The position numbers and the translations under genes are program-made. From NCBI RefSeq assembly GCF_002007215.1, contig NZ_MUHX01000017.1, forward strand, positions 1 to 54,660: a stretch of 54,660 bases of DNA, given 5' to 3'. Under the pieces are notes generated by a model. That model was not told the origin of the DNA. It did not search any database and worked only from the letters and a program-made list of their open reading frames with translations. Of the stretch, positions 24,197-32,676 are shown one piece after another; position 1 is the stretch's first letter; each line of letters starts with the position of its first letter. This DNA is from Pyramidobacter sp. C12-8. GTDB taxonomy: Bacteria; Synergistota; Synergistia; Synergistales; Dethiosulfovibrionaceae.

Positions 24197-26179
24197 TTAC
24201 CACCCGCGCCCCCCGCCGCCGCCTCCGCCTCCGCCGGAAAAGCCGCCGCCGGACGAGCCTTCGAAGCTGCCGCCGGAGGAGGAGCCGGGGGCGCGCGAGG
24301 CGGCGCCGAGGCTGGACGAGAAGCCTTTGGAGAAGTCGTTCAGCCCGCGGGAGATATCGCTCGTTCCTCCCCATAAGGTGCCTGCGGCGCCCGAGCGCCA
24401 GGCGGGACCGTCGCTCCACGAAGGCTGCCAGGCCGCGGCGGCGAGGACTTTCTCGAAGCGGTTCGCCCACGTTTGGGCGCAGTCCATGGCGACGGCGTAG
24501 GGGAGCAGTTCCTCGAAGAGCTGCGGCGTGTCGTCGGGGGCGTTCAGCATCTCCAGGCGCTCCTTTTCCGCGGCCGTGATGAACATTTTCAGTCCCAGCG
24601 CCTGTTCGAACTGTTTTCGTCCTTTGTCCGTCCAGAAGATCAGCTTTTTACCCAGCGGCAGTCCCAGCAGCGCCAGCGCTGCGCCCGCGAAGATCAAGGG
24701 ACGGTCGCTGCTGTGCGCCGCGGCCATCGCCAGCAATGCCGCAACGAGGACGCCCGCCTGCGCCGCAAAGAAGCCCTTCAGGCCGAAGGCGTTCCGCAGC
24801 GAGCGCGCGAAGCTTCGCGGCGCGAGCGTGGGCTCTCGCCGCGCATGCCGCAGCGACAGGAGCGCCAGCGCGCCCAAGAGCAGGGCGACGGCTCCCCACT
24901 CGGCGGAGACGGCCTCGGTCAGCAGGAACAACGCCCCCGCCGCCGCGCCGGCCAGCAAAGTCGAATAAGCGCGGCGCAGCGGCGTGCGCCGGTCGAGAAA
25001 GTTGCCTTCGGCGCGTTTTTGGGCGTCGCCCTTGATCAGTTCGAGCGACTTTTCGAAACGTTTGCGATAGGCGTTGGTCACGTTCAGCGCCTCTTGGGAG
25101 GAAGAAGGGAAGAGCGTGTCCATCAGCGCGGCGGGCAATCCGTCGGACGGCGCGCCGCCGGTCTTTTCGAGGCGGTAGCCGCTGCGCCGGTCGCCGCTGA
25201 TTTTCAGCGCGCCGTTTACCGCTAGGGCGATCAGCTCGGCGCCGAGGCTGGCAAAGTCGTCGGTCCCGCGCGTGAGGCGCCGCGCCAGCGAGGGCGTCAT
25301 GTCCCTGGGCGCGTGAAAGAGCGGGATCACGGTGATCTCGCCGCTGTGCTCGCCGCGGGCGCGCAGCGCGCCCCAGACGAGGCAGATGGCGGCCAGCGCC
25401 GTGCCGGCCCACATCAGCCCTCTGGCAATGGCGTCGCCGTGGGCGGAGACGAAATCCCCGAAGCGCTCGCCGAAGGAAGGCTGCGGCGGCGCGACGACGC
25501 CTTTCGGCCACGAATAGACGACGGTCAGTCCTTCGCCGGGCTGCAACGCCCGTGTGGTGACGACAGCGCGGGAATCGTCGAGGCGCGCGCCGTCGCTCGA
25601 CGTGCTGCCGTAGTGTCCCGCGTACCAGGCGACGCGGTTGAATCCCTCGCCCGCGGTCTTGCCCGGCAGGGCGAGGCGGAATGAGGCGTTCTGAATGGGC
25701 AGGTCCCAGTCGTTGCCGGTCACGTTCCAGTACAGTTCGTCGTGGTCGGCGAAAAACCCCAGCTGCTTTGTGGTGCGGTAGGTCAGCGACAGACGGTGGA
25801 CGCCGGGTGAAAGCGTCCGTTTGGGGTCGCCGATGCGGATAAAACGGCCGCGCCCTTCGTTCGATTCTTTCCACGGCAGTTCGACCCCGTCGACGGAGGT
25901 GGACAGCACCTTCAGCCCCAAGGCGACGGGACGGCCGTTCTCGTCGCGATAGCGGACGGGGATGCCGCGAATGATGCCGCGGCTGATCTTGACTCCCATG
26001 GCGATGAACTCGAGGTCTTCGCGCACGGTCAGCGAAGCGTCTTCGTTGACCGTGGCGCCGACGTCGAAGCGGAGGATGCGCTCGCGCCGCGGCTCGCCTG
26101 CCGCCTGCGCCGCGCCGCCGAGACAGAGCGCGCCAAGCAGCGCGAGAAGCCGCACAAAGGAGGAACGGCGGGCGCTCAT
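24197..26179 (-). CDS. DUF2207 membrane protein
   Basis: A 660-residue protein of the DUF2207 (YciQ-like) family, function unknown. A signal peptide (LLALLGALCLGGAAQA) is followed by an extracytoplasmic beta-rich domain (ILRFDVGATVNEDASLTVREDLEF; RGIIRGIPVRYRDENG; LTYRTTKQLGFFADHDELYWNVTGNDW), then a helix near 250, a cytoplasmic region, two or more helices around residues 400-500 and a low-complexity glycine/serine tail ending GGGGGGGGGRGW. This layout is typical of the family. It starts three bases after the stop of the EEP-family gene on the same strand, so the two are cotranscribed. A role in envelope biology is often guessed but unproven. Confidence 0.88.
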   Translation of the reverse strand: MSARRSSFVRLLALLGALCLGGAAQAAGEPRRERILRFDVGATVNEDASLTVREDLEFIAMGVKISRGIIRGIPVRYRDENGRPVALGLKVLSTSVDGVELPWKESNEGRGRFIRIGDPKRTLSPGVHRLSLTYRTTKQLGFFADHDELYWNVTGNDWDLPIQNASFRLALPGKTAGEGFNRVAWYAGHYGSTSSDGARLDDSRAVVTTRALQPGEGLTVVYSWPKGVVAPPQPSFGERFGDFVSAHGDAIARGLMWAGTALAAICLVWGALRARGEHSGEITVIPLFHAPRDMTPSLARRLTRGTDDFASLGAELIALAVNGALKISGDRRSGYRLEKTGGAPSDGLPAALMDTLFPSSSQEALNVTNAYRKRFEKSLELIKGDAQKRAEGNFLDRRTPLRRAYSTLLAGAAAGALFLLTEAVSAEWGAVALLLGALALLSLRHARREPTLAPRSFARSLRNAFGLKGFFAAQAGVLVAALLAMAAAHSSDRPLIFAGAALALLGLPLGKKLIFWTDKGRKQFEQALGLKMFITAAEKERLEMLNAPDDTPQLFEELLPYAVAMDCAQTWANRFEKVLAAAAWQPSWSDGPAWRSGAAGTLWGGTSDISRGLNDFSKGFSSSLGAASRAPGSSSGGSFEGSSGGGFSGGGGGGGGGRGW

Positions 26180-26182
26180 GGC

Positions 26183-27031
26183 CTAATCCCGGATCTCGAC
26201 GGCGATAATGTCGTGGTCTGGATGATCCTTGCGCCTTGTGGAGCGGTGGCGGATGCGCGTCTCGGTCTCCTTCACCTCGCCCAGCTTGTCGCGGCCGATG
26301 CCGACATAGCCGATGTAGTCGAGATTGTTGTTCCAGTTGTCGAAGCTGTAGCCGTGCCGCAGCCCCAGCAGCGGGAAGCTCACTTCCTTCTGCGGATCGG
26401 GGCTGTTGTAGTCGCCGAGGATGAACAGCGGTCCTTCCATGCGGGCGGCAAGCTCGTTGAGTTTTTCCGTCTGCGCGGCGCGCTTGGCAAGGTTGTAGCG
26501 CTGGGCGGCTTCGGCGTCGCTCTTGCCGACGGTGGTCATGCTCTTGAGATGGACGGCCGCGAGCGTGTAGATCCTGCCCGAGGCGTTGTCCTTGAAGCGC
26601 GCTACCAGCGGCGGGCGGTCGAAGAGCTTGAACTTGCGCCCTTCGAAAATCCCCGTGCGGTTGGCGTAATACAGCTGGGGCGTCCCGACCAGCGTGACCT
26701 TGGCCGGGTTCCAGAGGAAGAACAGGTCCTGCGTGCCGTCGGTGTCGTTGCCGAAATATTTCCAGCCCGGCAGCGCCGTGGCGGTGAAAAAGCGCATCGT
26801 GGCGTTGCCCTCGATCTCCTGCAGCGCCAGCACGTCGGCGCCGCTGCGGCAGATCGAATCCGCCAGCTCGCGCATGTCCGCGGGCGTGTAGGGGTGGGAG
26901 CGGTCTTCGCTGGAACCGCTCATGGTGAAGAATTCGATGTTGAACGTGCCGATCGTCATGGCGAAAACCGGCGTGGCGCTCAGAAGCATGGCGAACGCGG
27001 CGGCCAGAGCGCGGCGGAACGTTTTGTTCAC
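26183..27031 (-). CDS. Secreted endonuclease/exonuclease/phosphatase family protein
   Basis: A 282-residue EEP-superfamily protein (DNase I-like fold) with a signal peptide (AAAFAMLLSATPVFA). Motifs are MTIGTFNIEFF, DVLALQEIEG (metal-binding glutamate), LAAVHLKS, FILGDYNSPD and the C-terminal DHPDHDII (catalytic histidine). It should hydrolyse phosphodiesters, such as extracellular DNA, or a phospholipid head group; the substrate is not evident. The start is GTG 27031 behind AAGGAGGAATCACC. A -10-like TAGAAT on the minus strand lies at 27065-27070. It heads a two-gene unit with the DUF2207 protein. Confidence 0.88.
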   Translation of the reverse strand: MNKTFRRALAAAFAMLLSATPVFAMTIGTFNIEFFTMSGSSEDRSHPYTPADMRELADSICRSGADVLALQEIEGNATMRFFTATALPGWKYFGNDTDGTQDLFFLWNPAKVTLVGTPQLYYANRTGIFEGRKFKLFDRPPLVARFKDNASGRIYTLAAVHLKSMTTVGKSDAEAAQRYNLAKRAAQTEKLNELAARMEGPLFILGDYNSPDPQKEVSFPLLGLRHGYSFDNWNNNLDYIGYVGIGRDKLGEVKETETRIRHRSTRRKDHPDHDIIAVEIRD

Positions 27032-27106
27032 GGTGATTCCTCCTTGTGGAAAATTCTGGAATCTATTCTAGCACAGACGGCGTCCGCGGAAGCGTCCGCC
27101 TGGAAT

Positions 27107-27135
27107 TTGCCTTAACGCGCGCGGATGGGTATAAT
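27107..27135 (+). promoter_or_regulatory. Promoter of ridA
   Basis: TTGCCT (27107-27112), a 17-base spacer and TATAAT (27130-27135), 66 bases upstream of the ATG. Confidence 0.65.
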
Positions 27136-27200
27136 TAAAAAAGGTTCCGGGATTTTTCCCGTGAAGTTCATATTGGTTATTCCAAGGAGGCAGCATCACA

Positions 27201-27572
27201 ATGAAAAGCGCAGTCGCAACGACAAAAGCTCCCGGCGCTATCGGTCCCTATTCGCAGGGCATCGCCACCGATTGCATGGTTTACACATCCGGCCAGCTCG
27301 GCCTGACGCCCGACGGCAAACTGCCCGAGACGATCGAAGAGCAGGCCAGGCAGTCGCTCGAAAACGTCAAGGCCGTGCTCGAAGCCGCCGGCAGTTCGAT
27401 GGACAAGGTCGTCAAGACCACCGTCTTCCTCAAGGACATGAACGACTTCGCCGTCATGAACGGCATTTACGCCCAGTACTTCAAGGAGCCGTTCCCCGCC
27501 CGCAGCGCCGTGCAGGTCGCCAAACTGCCCAAGGACGGCAAGGTCGAGATCGAGGTCGTGGCCGTCAAGTAA
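27201..27572 (+). CDS. ridA: RidA-family enamine/imine deaminase
   Basis: A 123-residue YjgF/YER057c/UK114 protein that hydrolyses reactive 2-aminoacrylate and related imines from PLP enzymes. The key arginine is in FPARSAVQVAKLPKD; GAIGPYSQGI, YTSGQLGL and VVKTTVFLKDMNDFAVMN are the standard motifs, and the length is exact for the family. ATG 27201 is behind CCAAGGAGG. It is a single gene with its own promoter and terminator. It fits a cell with heavy amino acid catabolism. Confidence 0.96.
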   Translation: MKSAVATTKAPGAIGPYSQGIATDCMVYTSGQLGLTPDGKLPETIEEQARQSLENVKAVLEAAGSSMDKVVKTTVFLKDMNDFAVMNGIYAQYFKEPFPARSAVQVAKLPKDGKVEIEVVAVK

Positions 27573-27632
27573 CGTCGTGTCGCACGGCTTTGAAACAAAG
27601 GGCACAGAGACGCGGAGGAAATTTTTTAACAG

Positions 27633-27685
27633 AAAGCGCGAGTCTCGACGTCGGCGTGTATTTCGACGTTGAGACTCGCGCTTTT
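27633..27685. terminator. Terminator between ridA and the LUD-domain gene
   Basis: A stem of about 20 bp (AAAGCGCGAGTCTCGACGTCG paired with its near-complement at 27664-27684, one mismatch) is followed by TTTATTTG. It serves ridA and may also end the convergent minus-strand transcript. Confidence 0.8.
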
Positions 27686-27757
27686 ATTTGTCGATATCGA
27701 TGGTCTTTTGCCTTTTTTTCGTGTTTTGGCGCTTCCGTGGTGGAATTTGTTCCGAAT

Positions 27758-28357
27758 TCAGTACCCCAGTTTTTCGCCGACGATCACCGCCTCCATGTCC
27801 ATCGACTTCTCCTTTTTCATGTACACGACCAGCGTGTTGCAGATGCGGTCGGGCGACGAGCAGTCGTAACATCTGTCTCCTCTGGCGGCGCACGGCGTCT
27901 TGAAGCCGAAGCGCGAGGCGTTGATCACCGCCGCCGTGTTGCGGGCGCGGAAGATCGCCGCTTCCAGCGTCGGCTCGATCTTGTCGGCGCTGAAGACGAA
28001 ATAGACTTTTTCGTGCCCCCACAGCGAGCCGGCGACGCGGTTGCCTGAACTGTCGATGTTGACCAGTTCACCCGTTTCCGCGGCGGCGTTGACCGACAGC
28101 ATGAAGACGTCCGCCGTCATGGCCCGGTCCGCCGCGGCCTTGAATTCGGCGCCGGAAAGCGGCGTGGGATCGTAAACGACGTTGTGCTCGCGCAGCCGTT
28201 CGGCCAGCCCCATCTCCAGCAGCGTGTGCGAGTCGCCGAAGCCGACGGTCTTGTTCCGCACCCGAGAAGCCAGATAGTCGGCGGCCTCGGCGGCGGCGAA
28301 ATAAACGGCCTGAAAACGGTTGCGGCGCAGATTGGCGATGAATTCTTCACAGGGCAT
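27758..28357 (-). CDS. LUD-domain protein (LutC/YkgG-like)
   Basis: A 199-residue protein of the LUD (lactate utilisation, DUF162) family. Typical segments are NRFQAVYFAAAEAADYL, NKTVGFGDSHTLLEMGL, MTADVFMLSVNAAAETGELVNID and GHEKVYFVFSADKIEPTLEAA. A C-terminal cysteine cluster (CAARGDRCYDCSSPDRIC) is present, as in a subset that may bind a metal or Fe-S cluster. No LutA or LutB partner is nearby, so participation in lactate oxidation is unproven. ATG 28357 follows CGGAGGTGAG. It is convergent with ridA and divergent from the YitT gene. Confidence 0.88.
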   Translation of the reverse strand: MPCEEFIANLRRNRFQAVYFAAAEAADYLASRVRNKTVGFGDSHTLLEMGLAERLREHNVVYDPTPLSGAEFKAAADRAMTADVFMLSVNAAAETGELVNIDSSGNRVAGSLWGHEKVYFVFSADKIEPTLEAAIFRARNTAAVINASRFGFKTPCAARGDRCYDCSSPDRICNTLVVYMKKEKSMDMEAVIVGEKLGY

Positions 28358-28569
28358 GGGCTCACCTCCGAAAGTTTTTTTTGCGGCAGCGCCGACGGTG
28401 CCTCATTATAAAAGGATTCGGCCGCGAGGCAAGCCGGTTTTGCCTCGGTGCGAAAAAAATGAACCGACGCGTCGAGCGCGGTTGAATAATTTCTCCGCGC
28501 GCCGTTTTTATGCTATCATATCCCGGTTGACTCGTTAAAATTATTTTCGCTCTGCAAGGGGGCATGTCC

Positions 28570-29454
28570 ATGGATAAACGGTTGAAAATCGGCGGGCTGG
28601 CGCTTCGGGCGGCCTGCCGGCGGGAGCTGGGGACGTTTTTGAACGTTACCGTCGGCACGCTGCTTATCTGTCTCTGCATCGCCGCGCTGATCGAACCCTA
28701 TCAGTTCGCCAGCACCGGCGTGACCGGCATCGGCCTGATCACCAACTACCTCTGGGGAATTTCGCCCGTCTGGGTGCTCACGGGCGGCAACGCGCTGCTG
28801 CTTGCCTGGGGCTGGAAAGCCCTGTCGCCGCGCTTCGCTCTCTGGACGCTGTACAACACCCTGCTCACCTCGCTGGCGCTGCCGCTGTTCGAGATGTTCC
28901 GTTATCCGCTGATCAGCAACACGATCCTGGCCGCGCTGTTCGGCGGCGTCGTCGGCGGCCTCGGCATGGGCATCCTCTTTCGCGAGGGCGCTTCGTCCGG
29001 CGGCATGGACGTGGCGGCTGCCGTGGCGAAAAAACGCTGGGGCGTGGACGTCGGCTCGGCGTCGTTCTTCGTCAACGTCGGCATCCTCGTGCTGTCCTTC
29101 GTGGCCGTCGATTTCGAGCGCATCCTCATGGGCGCTTTCAGCCTCTATGTGGAGTCAGTCGTCATCGACTGGGTGATCAAGTCGTTCGACCGCCGCACGC
29201 AGGTCATGGTCATCAGCGGCAAGACCGACGAGATCACCCGTTTCATCATGGACTCGCTGGAACGCACGGCCACGCTCGTGGCCGCCAAAGGAGCGTATCG
29301 CCGCGCTCCCATGGAGATGGTCATGGTCATCCTCACGCGCCGTCAGGCCGTGGAACTGAAGCGCTTCGTGCGCTCCATCGACCCGGCCGCGTTCCTGATC
29401 CTCAGCGACGTCTCCGAAGTCGTCGGCGAAGGTTTCAAGAAGTGGGAGTCGTAG
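28570..29454 (+). CDS. YitT-family membrane protein
   Basis: A 294-residue protein with about five membrane helices (DUF161) and a cytoplasmic C-terminal DUF2179 domain. Motifs are GTLLICLCIAALIEPYQFAS, STGVTGIGLI, LFREGASSGGMDVAA and, in the C-terminal domain, TDEITRFIMDSLERTATLVAAKG. ATG 28570 has AAGGGGG at seven bases; the ATG at 28564 is only one base from it and less likely. The family's transport or regulatory role is unproven. It is followed by a terminator and the parS-like palindrome. Confidence 0.9.
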   Translation: MDKRLKIGGLALRAACRRELGTFLNVTVGTLLICLCIAALIEPYQFASTGVTGIGLITNYLWGISPVWVLTGGNALLLAWGWKALSPRFALWTLYNTLLTSLALPLFEMFRYPLISNTILAALFGGVVGGLGMGILFREGASSGGMDVAAAVAKKRWGVDVGSASFFVNVGILVLSFVAVDFERILMGAFSLYVESVVIDWVIKSFDRRTQVMVISGKTDEITRFIMDSLERTATLVAAKGAYRRAPMEMVMVILTRRQAVELKRFVRSIDPAAFLILSDVSEVVGEGFKKWES

Positions 29455-29513
29455 CGCCGCCGTTTTCAAAAAAACGACGGCAGACAAAAAACGCGAATAT
29501 CCGAACATAAGGC

Positions 29514-29548
29514 AACGCCCGACAGCCGCTGAGCTGCCGGGCGTTTTT
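29514..29548 (+). terminator. Terminator after the YitT-family gene
   Basis: AACGCCCGACAGC pairs with GCTGCCGGGCGTT (one mismatch) and is followed by TTTTT. Confidence 0.8.
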
Positions 29549-29580
29549 CGCGCCGATGTTCCACGTGGAACATCGGCGCG
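29549..29580. promoter_or_regulatory. Candidate parS (ParB/Spo0J binding) palindrome
   Basis: A perfect 32-bp palindrome centred on TGTTCCACGTGGAACA (29557-29572). The 16-bp core fits the bacterial parS consensus TGTTNCACGTGNAACA at every position. Outside the core the symmetry continues for eight bases per side (CGCGCCGA/TCGGCGCG), so it could also form a hairpin ending the minus-strand trkH mRNA. ParB genes are not in the window. Confidence 0.65.
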
Positions 29581-29648
29581 GTCATTTTTATAAGGAAAAG
29601 TTTTCCGCCCCGATCAGGAACGGAGACGGGCGGAAGCGCCGTGGCGTC

Positions 29649-31115
29649 TCAGCGTCTCCACGTGTCGGGCACGAACAGCAGCAGCACGGTGGTGAGTTCC
29701 AGGCGGCCGACGAGCATGGCGAAGGCCAGGACCCATTTGCCGGCGGCGGGGACGGAGGCGTAGTTGCTGGCGGGGCCGAAGGCGCCCAGCCCGGGGCCGA
29801 CGTTGCTGACGCAGGCCAGCGCGCCTGAAAAGGACGAAAGCAGGTCGATGCCGAGAGCGGCCAAAAACAGGCTGACGGCGATGAGGATAACGATGTAGCA
29901 CACGAAAAACGAGAGCACTGTGCTGACCACTCGGCTCTCCTGCGGCTTGCCGTTGACGCGCACGCAGAGCACGCGGTGCGGCTGGAGCGAGCGGATCATG
30001 TCGTTTTTGGCGTGGCGCGCGGCGATCATGAAGCGCACGACCTTGATGCCGCCCGAGGTGGATCCGGCGCAGCCGCCGACGAGCATGATCGCCAGCAGCG
30101 CCATCTGGGCGAAGTACGGCCACTGCAGCGTGTCGGTGACCATGAAACCGGTCGTGGTCATCAGCGTTGTGGTCTGGAACGCGGCGTGGCGCAGCGCCTG
30201 GCCGAAGGGCATGTCCATGCCGCTTTTCAGCGCCGAGCAGGCGACGGCCGCGGCGACGATCAGGATGATGCGGACGTACCAGCGGAACTCGTCGTCCTTG
30301 AAATAGGCGCCGAAGCAGCCGCGCAGGAACAGATAGTGCAGCGAAAAATTCACGCCGGCCAGAAACGTGAACGCGGTGACGACCCACTCGACGGCGGGGC
30401 TGCGAAAGTGGGCGATGCTGTCGTTGTAGATGGAGAAGCCGCCGGTGGCGACGGTGGCGAACGCGTGGGTGACGCCCTCGTAGAACGAAGTGCCGCACAG
30501 CATCAGCGCGCCGACCTCCAGCGCGGTGAGAAAGATGTAGATCTCCCACAGGATCGCGGCCGTCTGCTGCAGGCGGGGGGTGAGCTTTTCCGGCAGCGGC
30601 CCCGGCGATTCGGCCTTGAAAAGCTGCATACCGCCGCCGCCGATGAAGGGCAGGATGGTGAGGCTGAGGACGATGATGCCCATGCCGCCGAGCCAGTGCG
30701 TGAGCGCGCGCCAGAGCAGGATGCCGCGGGGATTTCCCTCGATGTTGACGAGGATGGACGCCCCTGTGGTCGTGAAGCCCGACATGGCCTCGAAGAACGC
30801 GTCGGTGAAGTTCGCCGTCGTGCCGTGGAGCACGTAAGGCAGCGCGCCGATGACGGAAGCCACGACCCACGAGAAGGAGACGATGGCGAACGCCTCGCGC
30901 ACGCCGATGTCGCTACGGCCGGGAGCGCTTTTGCGCGAAGGGCGCGTGACCAGCGCCAGCGCGACGCAGGCGGCCAGCGAAAAGACCGCGCAGCGCAGCA
31001 GCACGGCGGCGTCGGGCGTGCCGTCGAACCACGCCCAGGCGGCGGGCAGGAACATGCTGCCGGAGACGATCGAACCGATCAGCGAAAGCACGAAAAGGAC
31101 GACGCGGAAATTCAT
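29649..31115 (-). CDS. trkH: Potassium uptake protein TrkH
   Basis: A 488-residue potassium channel-like subunit. The filter regions are visible: FEAMSGFTTTGASIL, FATVATGGFS, TTTLMTTTGF and ACVSNVGPGLGAFGP, each with the filter glycine, plus MLVGGCAGSTSGGIKVVRF. ATG 31115 overlaps the stop of trkA by four bases (ATGA), so the pair is translationally coupled. TrkH conducts potassium under control of the TrkA ring. Length is the usual one. A frame upstream is a shadow of trkA. Confidence 0.95.
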   Translation of the reverse strand: MNFRVVLFVLSLIGSIVSGSMFLPAAWAWFDGTPDAAVLLRCAVFSLAACVALALVTRPSRKSAPGRSDIGVREAFAIVSFSWVVASVIGALPYVLHGTTANFTDAFFEAMSGFTTTGASILVNIEGNPRGILLWRALTHWLGGMGIIVLSLTILPFIGGGGMQLFKAESPGPLPEKLTPRLQQTAAILWEIYIFLTALEVGALMLCGTSFYEGVTHAFATVATGGFSIYNDSIAHFRSPAVEWVVTAFTFLAGVNFSLHYLFLRGCFGAYFKDDEFRWYVRIILIVAAAVACSALKSGMDMPFGQALRHAAFQTTTLMTTTGFMVTDTLQWPYFAQMALLAIMLVGGCAGSTSGGIKVVRFMIAARHAKNDMIRSLQPHRVLCVRVNGKPQESRVVSTVLSFFVCYIVILIAVSLFLAALGIDLLSSFSGALACVSNVGPGLGAFGPASNYASVPAAGKWVLAFAMLVGRLELTTVLLLFVPDTWRR

Positions 31116-32482
31116 GCCTGATCGACCTTGAAGAAGCGCATCGCTTCGGGCATCATCTCGGCCATGGCGAAGACGGAGATCACGTCGCCCTCCAGCAGCA
31201 CCTCCGCGCCGCCGGGCACGAGGTACTTGCCGCCGCGCTTGATGATGGCGATCAGGATCCCCTTGCGCAGATTCAAATCCATGATGCGTTTGCCGACGGC
31301 GGGATTGCCGGGGCGCAGCAGGAACTCGAGCATCTCCGCGCCGATGCGGTCGATCAGCGAGAGCATGCCGGCCGAATTGGGATAGCGGATGTAGCGCAGG
31401 AACGTGGACGCCAGCGTCTTGTTGGGATTGACCAGCACGTCCACGGGCAGCTTGTCCTCCAGATCCTCGTACACGTCCTTGCGCACGACGGCGATGGTCT
31501 TCACGTCTTCCTGCACGTTGGCCAGCGCGGCGATGATCACGTTCATCTCGTCGTTGGACGTGGCGGCCACGACTCCGTTGGCCTTGTCCACGCCGAGCTG
31601 GAGCATCAGATCCTTGTCCATGCCGTCGCCGTTGATGACCTTCACGTCGGGGAACTCGCGGGCCAGACGCGCGCATTTTTCCAGATCCTTTTCGACCAGC
31701 GTCGTCTCCACGCGCGGCACGTTGGAGCTGAGACGGTGCGCCAGATTGGTCCCCAGCTTGCCGCCGCCGACGATGATGACGCGCGACAGCCGTTTGTGAT
31801 GCTCCACGTCGAACAGCCGCATCAGCGACGGCACGCGCTCGTGCAGCGTCACGGCGAAGCACAGGTCGCCCGCGCGCGCCGTCCAGTCGCCGGAGGGCAC
31901 GAAGCCGTCGTCGCCGCGTTCCACGTAGACGATGATGGCCCCCAGCCCCGGATACTTGACGCCCAGCTCGCGCAGGCTCATGCCGCAGATCGGCGAATCG
32001 GCCTCGACGCGGAACGCGAAGCTGCCGGCGCGGCCGTTGAATAGCTCCGACGAATGGACGGCGGCGTTGAAGCGCAGCAGCGACGCGATCTCGCGCGACA
32101 GCGAACGTTCCGGCGAAGCCAGCACGTCGATGCCGAGGTCTTCGGCCCAGTCGGGCGTGTCGGTGAATTCCAAATCCCTGACGCGCGCCAGCACCTGCCG
32201 CACGCCGGCGCGTTTGCCCAGCCAGCAGGCCATCAGGTTCGTCTCGTCGCGATCGGTGCAGGCGATCAGCGCGTCCACATCGCCGCCTTTGACGACGCCG
32301 GCCTTTTCCAGCACGGCGGGACGCGCGCCGTTGCCGCGGACGACGCTGACGTCCTGTTCCTCTTCGAGACGGGCGGCGGTCTCGGCGTCGCGCTCGATGA
32401 TCACCACGTCCCGCCCTTCGGCGGACAGGGTGCGCGCCACCGTATACCCCACGTTGCCCGCGCCTACGACCACTATCTTCAT
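31112..32482 (-). CDS. trkA: Trk system potassium uptake protein TrkA
   Basis: A 456-residue cytoplasmic regulator with two tandem RCK units. Each has an N-terminal Rossmann domain (MKIVVVGAGNVGYTVARTL; later VIIVGGGKLGTNLAHRL) and a C-terminal RCK_C domain (around FRVEADSPICGMSLRELG and NPAVGKRIMDLNLRKG). It gates TrkH in response to ATP/ADP or NAD(H). ATG 32482 starts the trkAH operon. A TATAAT-like -10 on the minus strand lies at 32573-32578. Confidence 0.95.
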   Translation of the reverse strand: MKIVVVGAGNVGYTVARTLSAEGRDVVIIERDAETAARLEEEQDVSVVRGNGARPAVLEKAGVVKGGDVDALIACTDRDETNLMACWLGKRAGVRQVLARVRDLEFTDTPDWAEDLGIDVLASPERSLSREIASLLRFNAAVHSSELFNGRAGSFAFRVEADSPICGMSLRELGVKYPGLGAIIVYVERGDDGFVPSGDWTARAGDLCFAVTLHERVPSLMRLFDVEHHKRLSRVIIVGGGKLGTNLAHRLSSNVPRVETTLVEKDLEKCARLAREFPDVKVINGDGMDKDLMLQLGVDKANGVVAATSNDEMNVIIAALANVQEDVKTIAVVRKDVYEDLEDKLPVDVLVNPNKTLASTFLRYIRYPNSAGMLSLIDRIGAEMLEFLLRPGNPAVGKRIMDLNLRKGILIAIIKRGGKYLVPGGAEVLLEGDVISVFAMAEMMPEAMRFFKVDQA

Positions 32483-32631
32483 GATCTCACGCTCCTGCGC
32501 CGCAGCGGAAAAAACCGCTTCGCGGCGTTCTTTTCTTTGTAATATCAGACAGTTCGGGAACTCCGGTTCAGATTATAGCATAGAGCGACTGCGCCGACGA
32601 AGAGGCGGCGCTTGAAGCGGAAAAATTTTTG

Positions 32632-32668
32632 TAAAAAAATCCCCTCGCCGCGGCGAGAGGATTTTTTT
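32632..32668. terminator. Terminator after tctA
   Basis: CCTCGCC-GC-GGCGAGAGG within a stem flanked by AAAAAAAT on the left and TTTTTTTT on the right. It ends the minus-strand tct transcript and could work in both directions. Confidence 0.75.
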
Positions 32669-32676
32669 TGCGCGAA

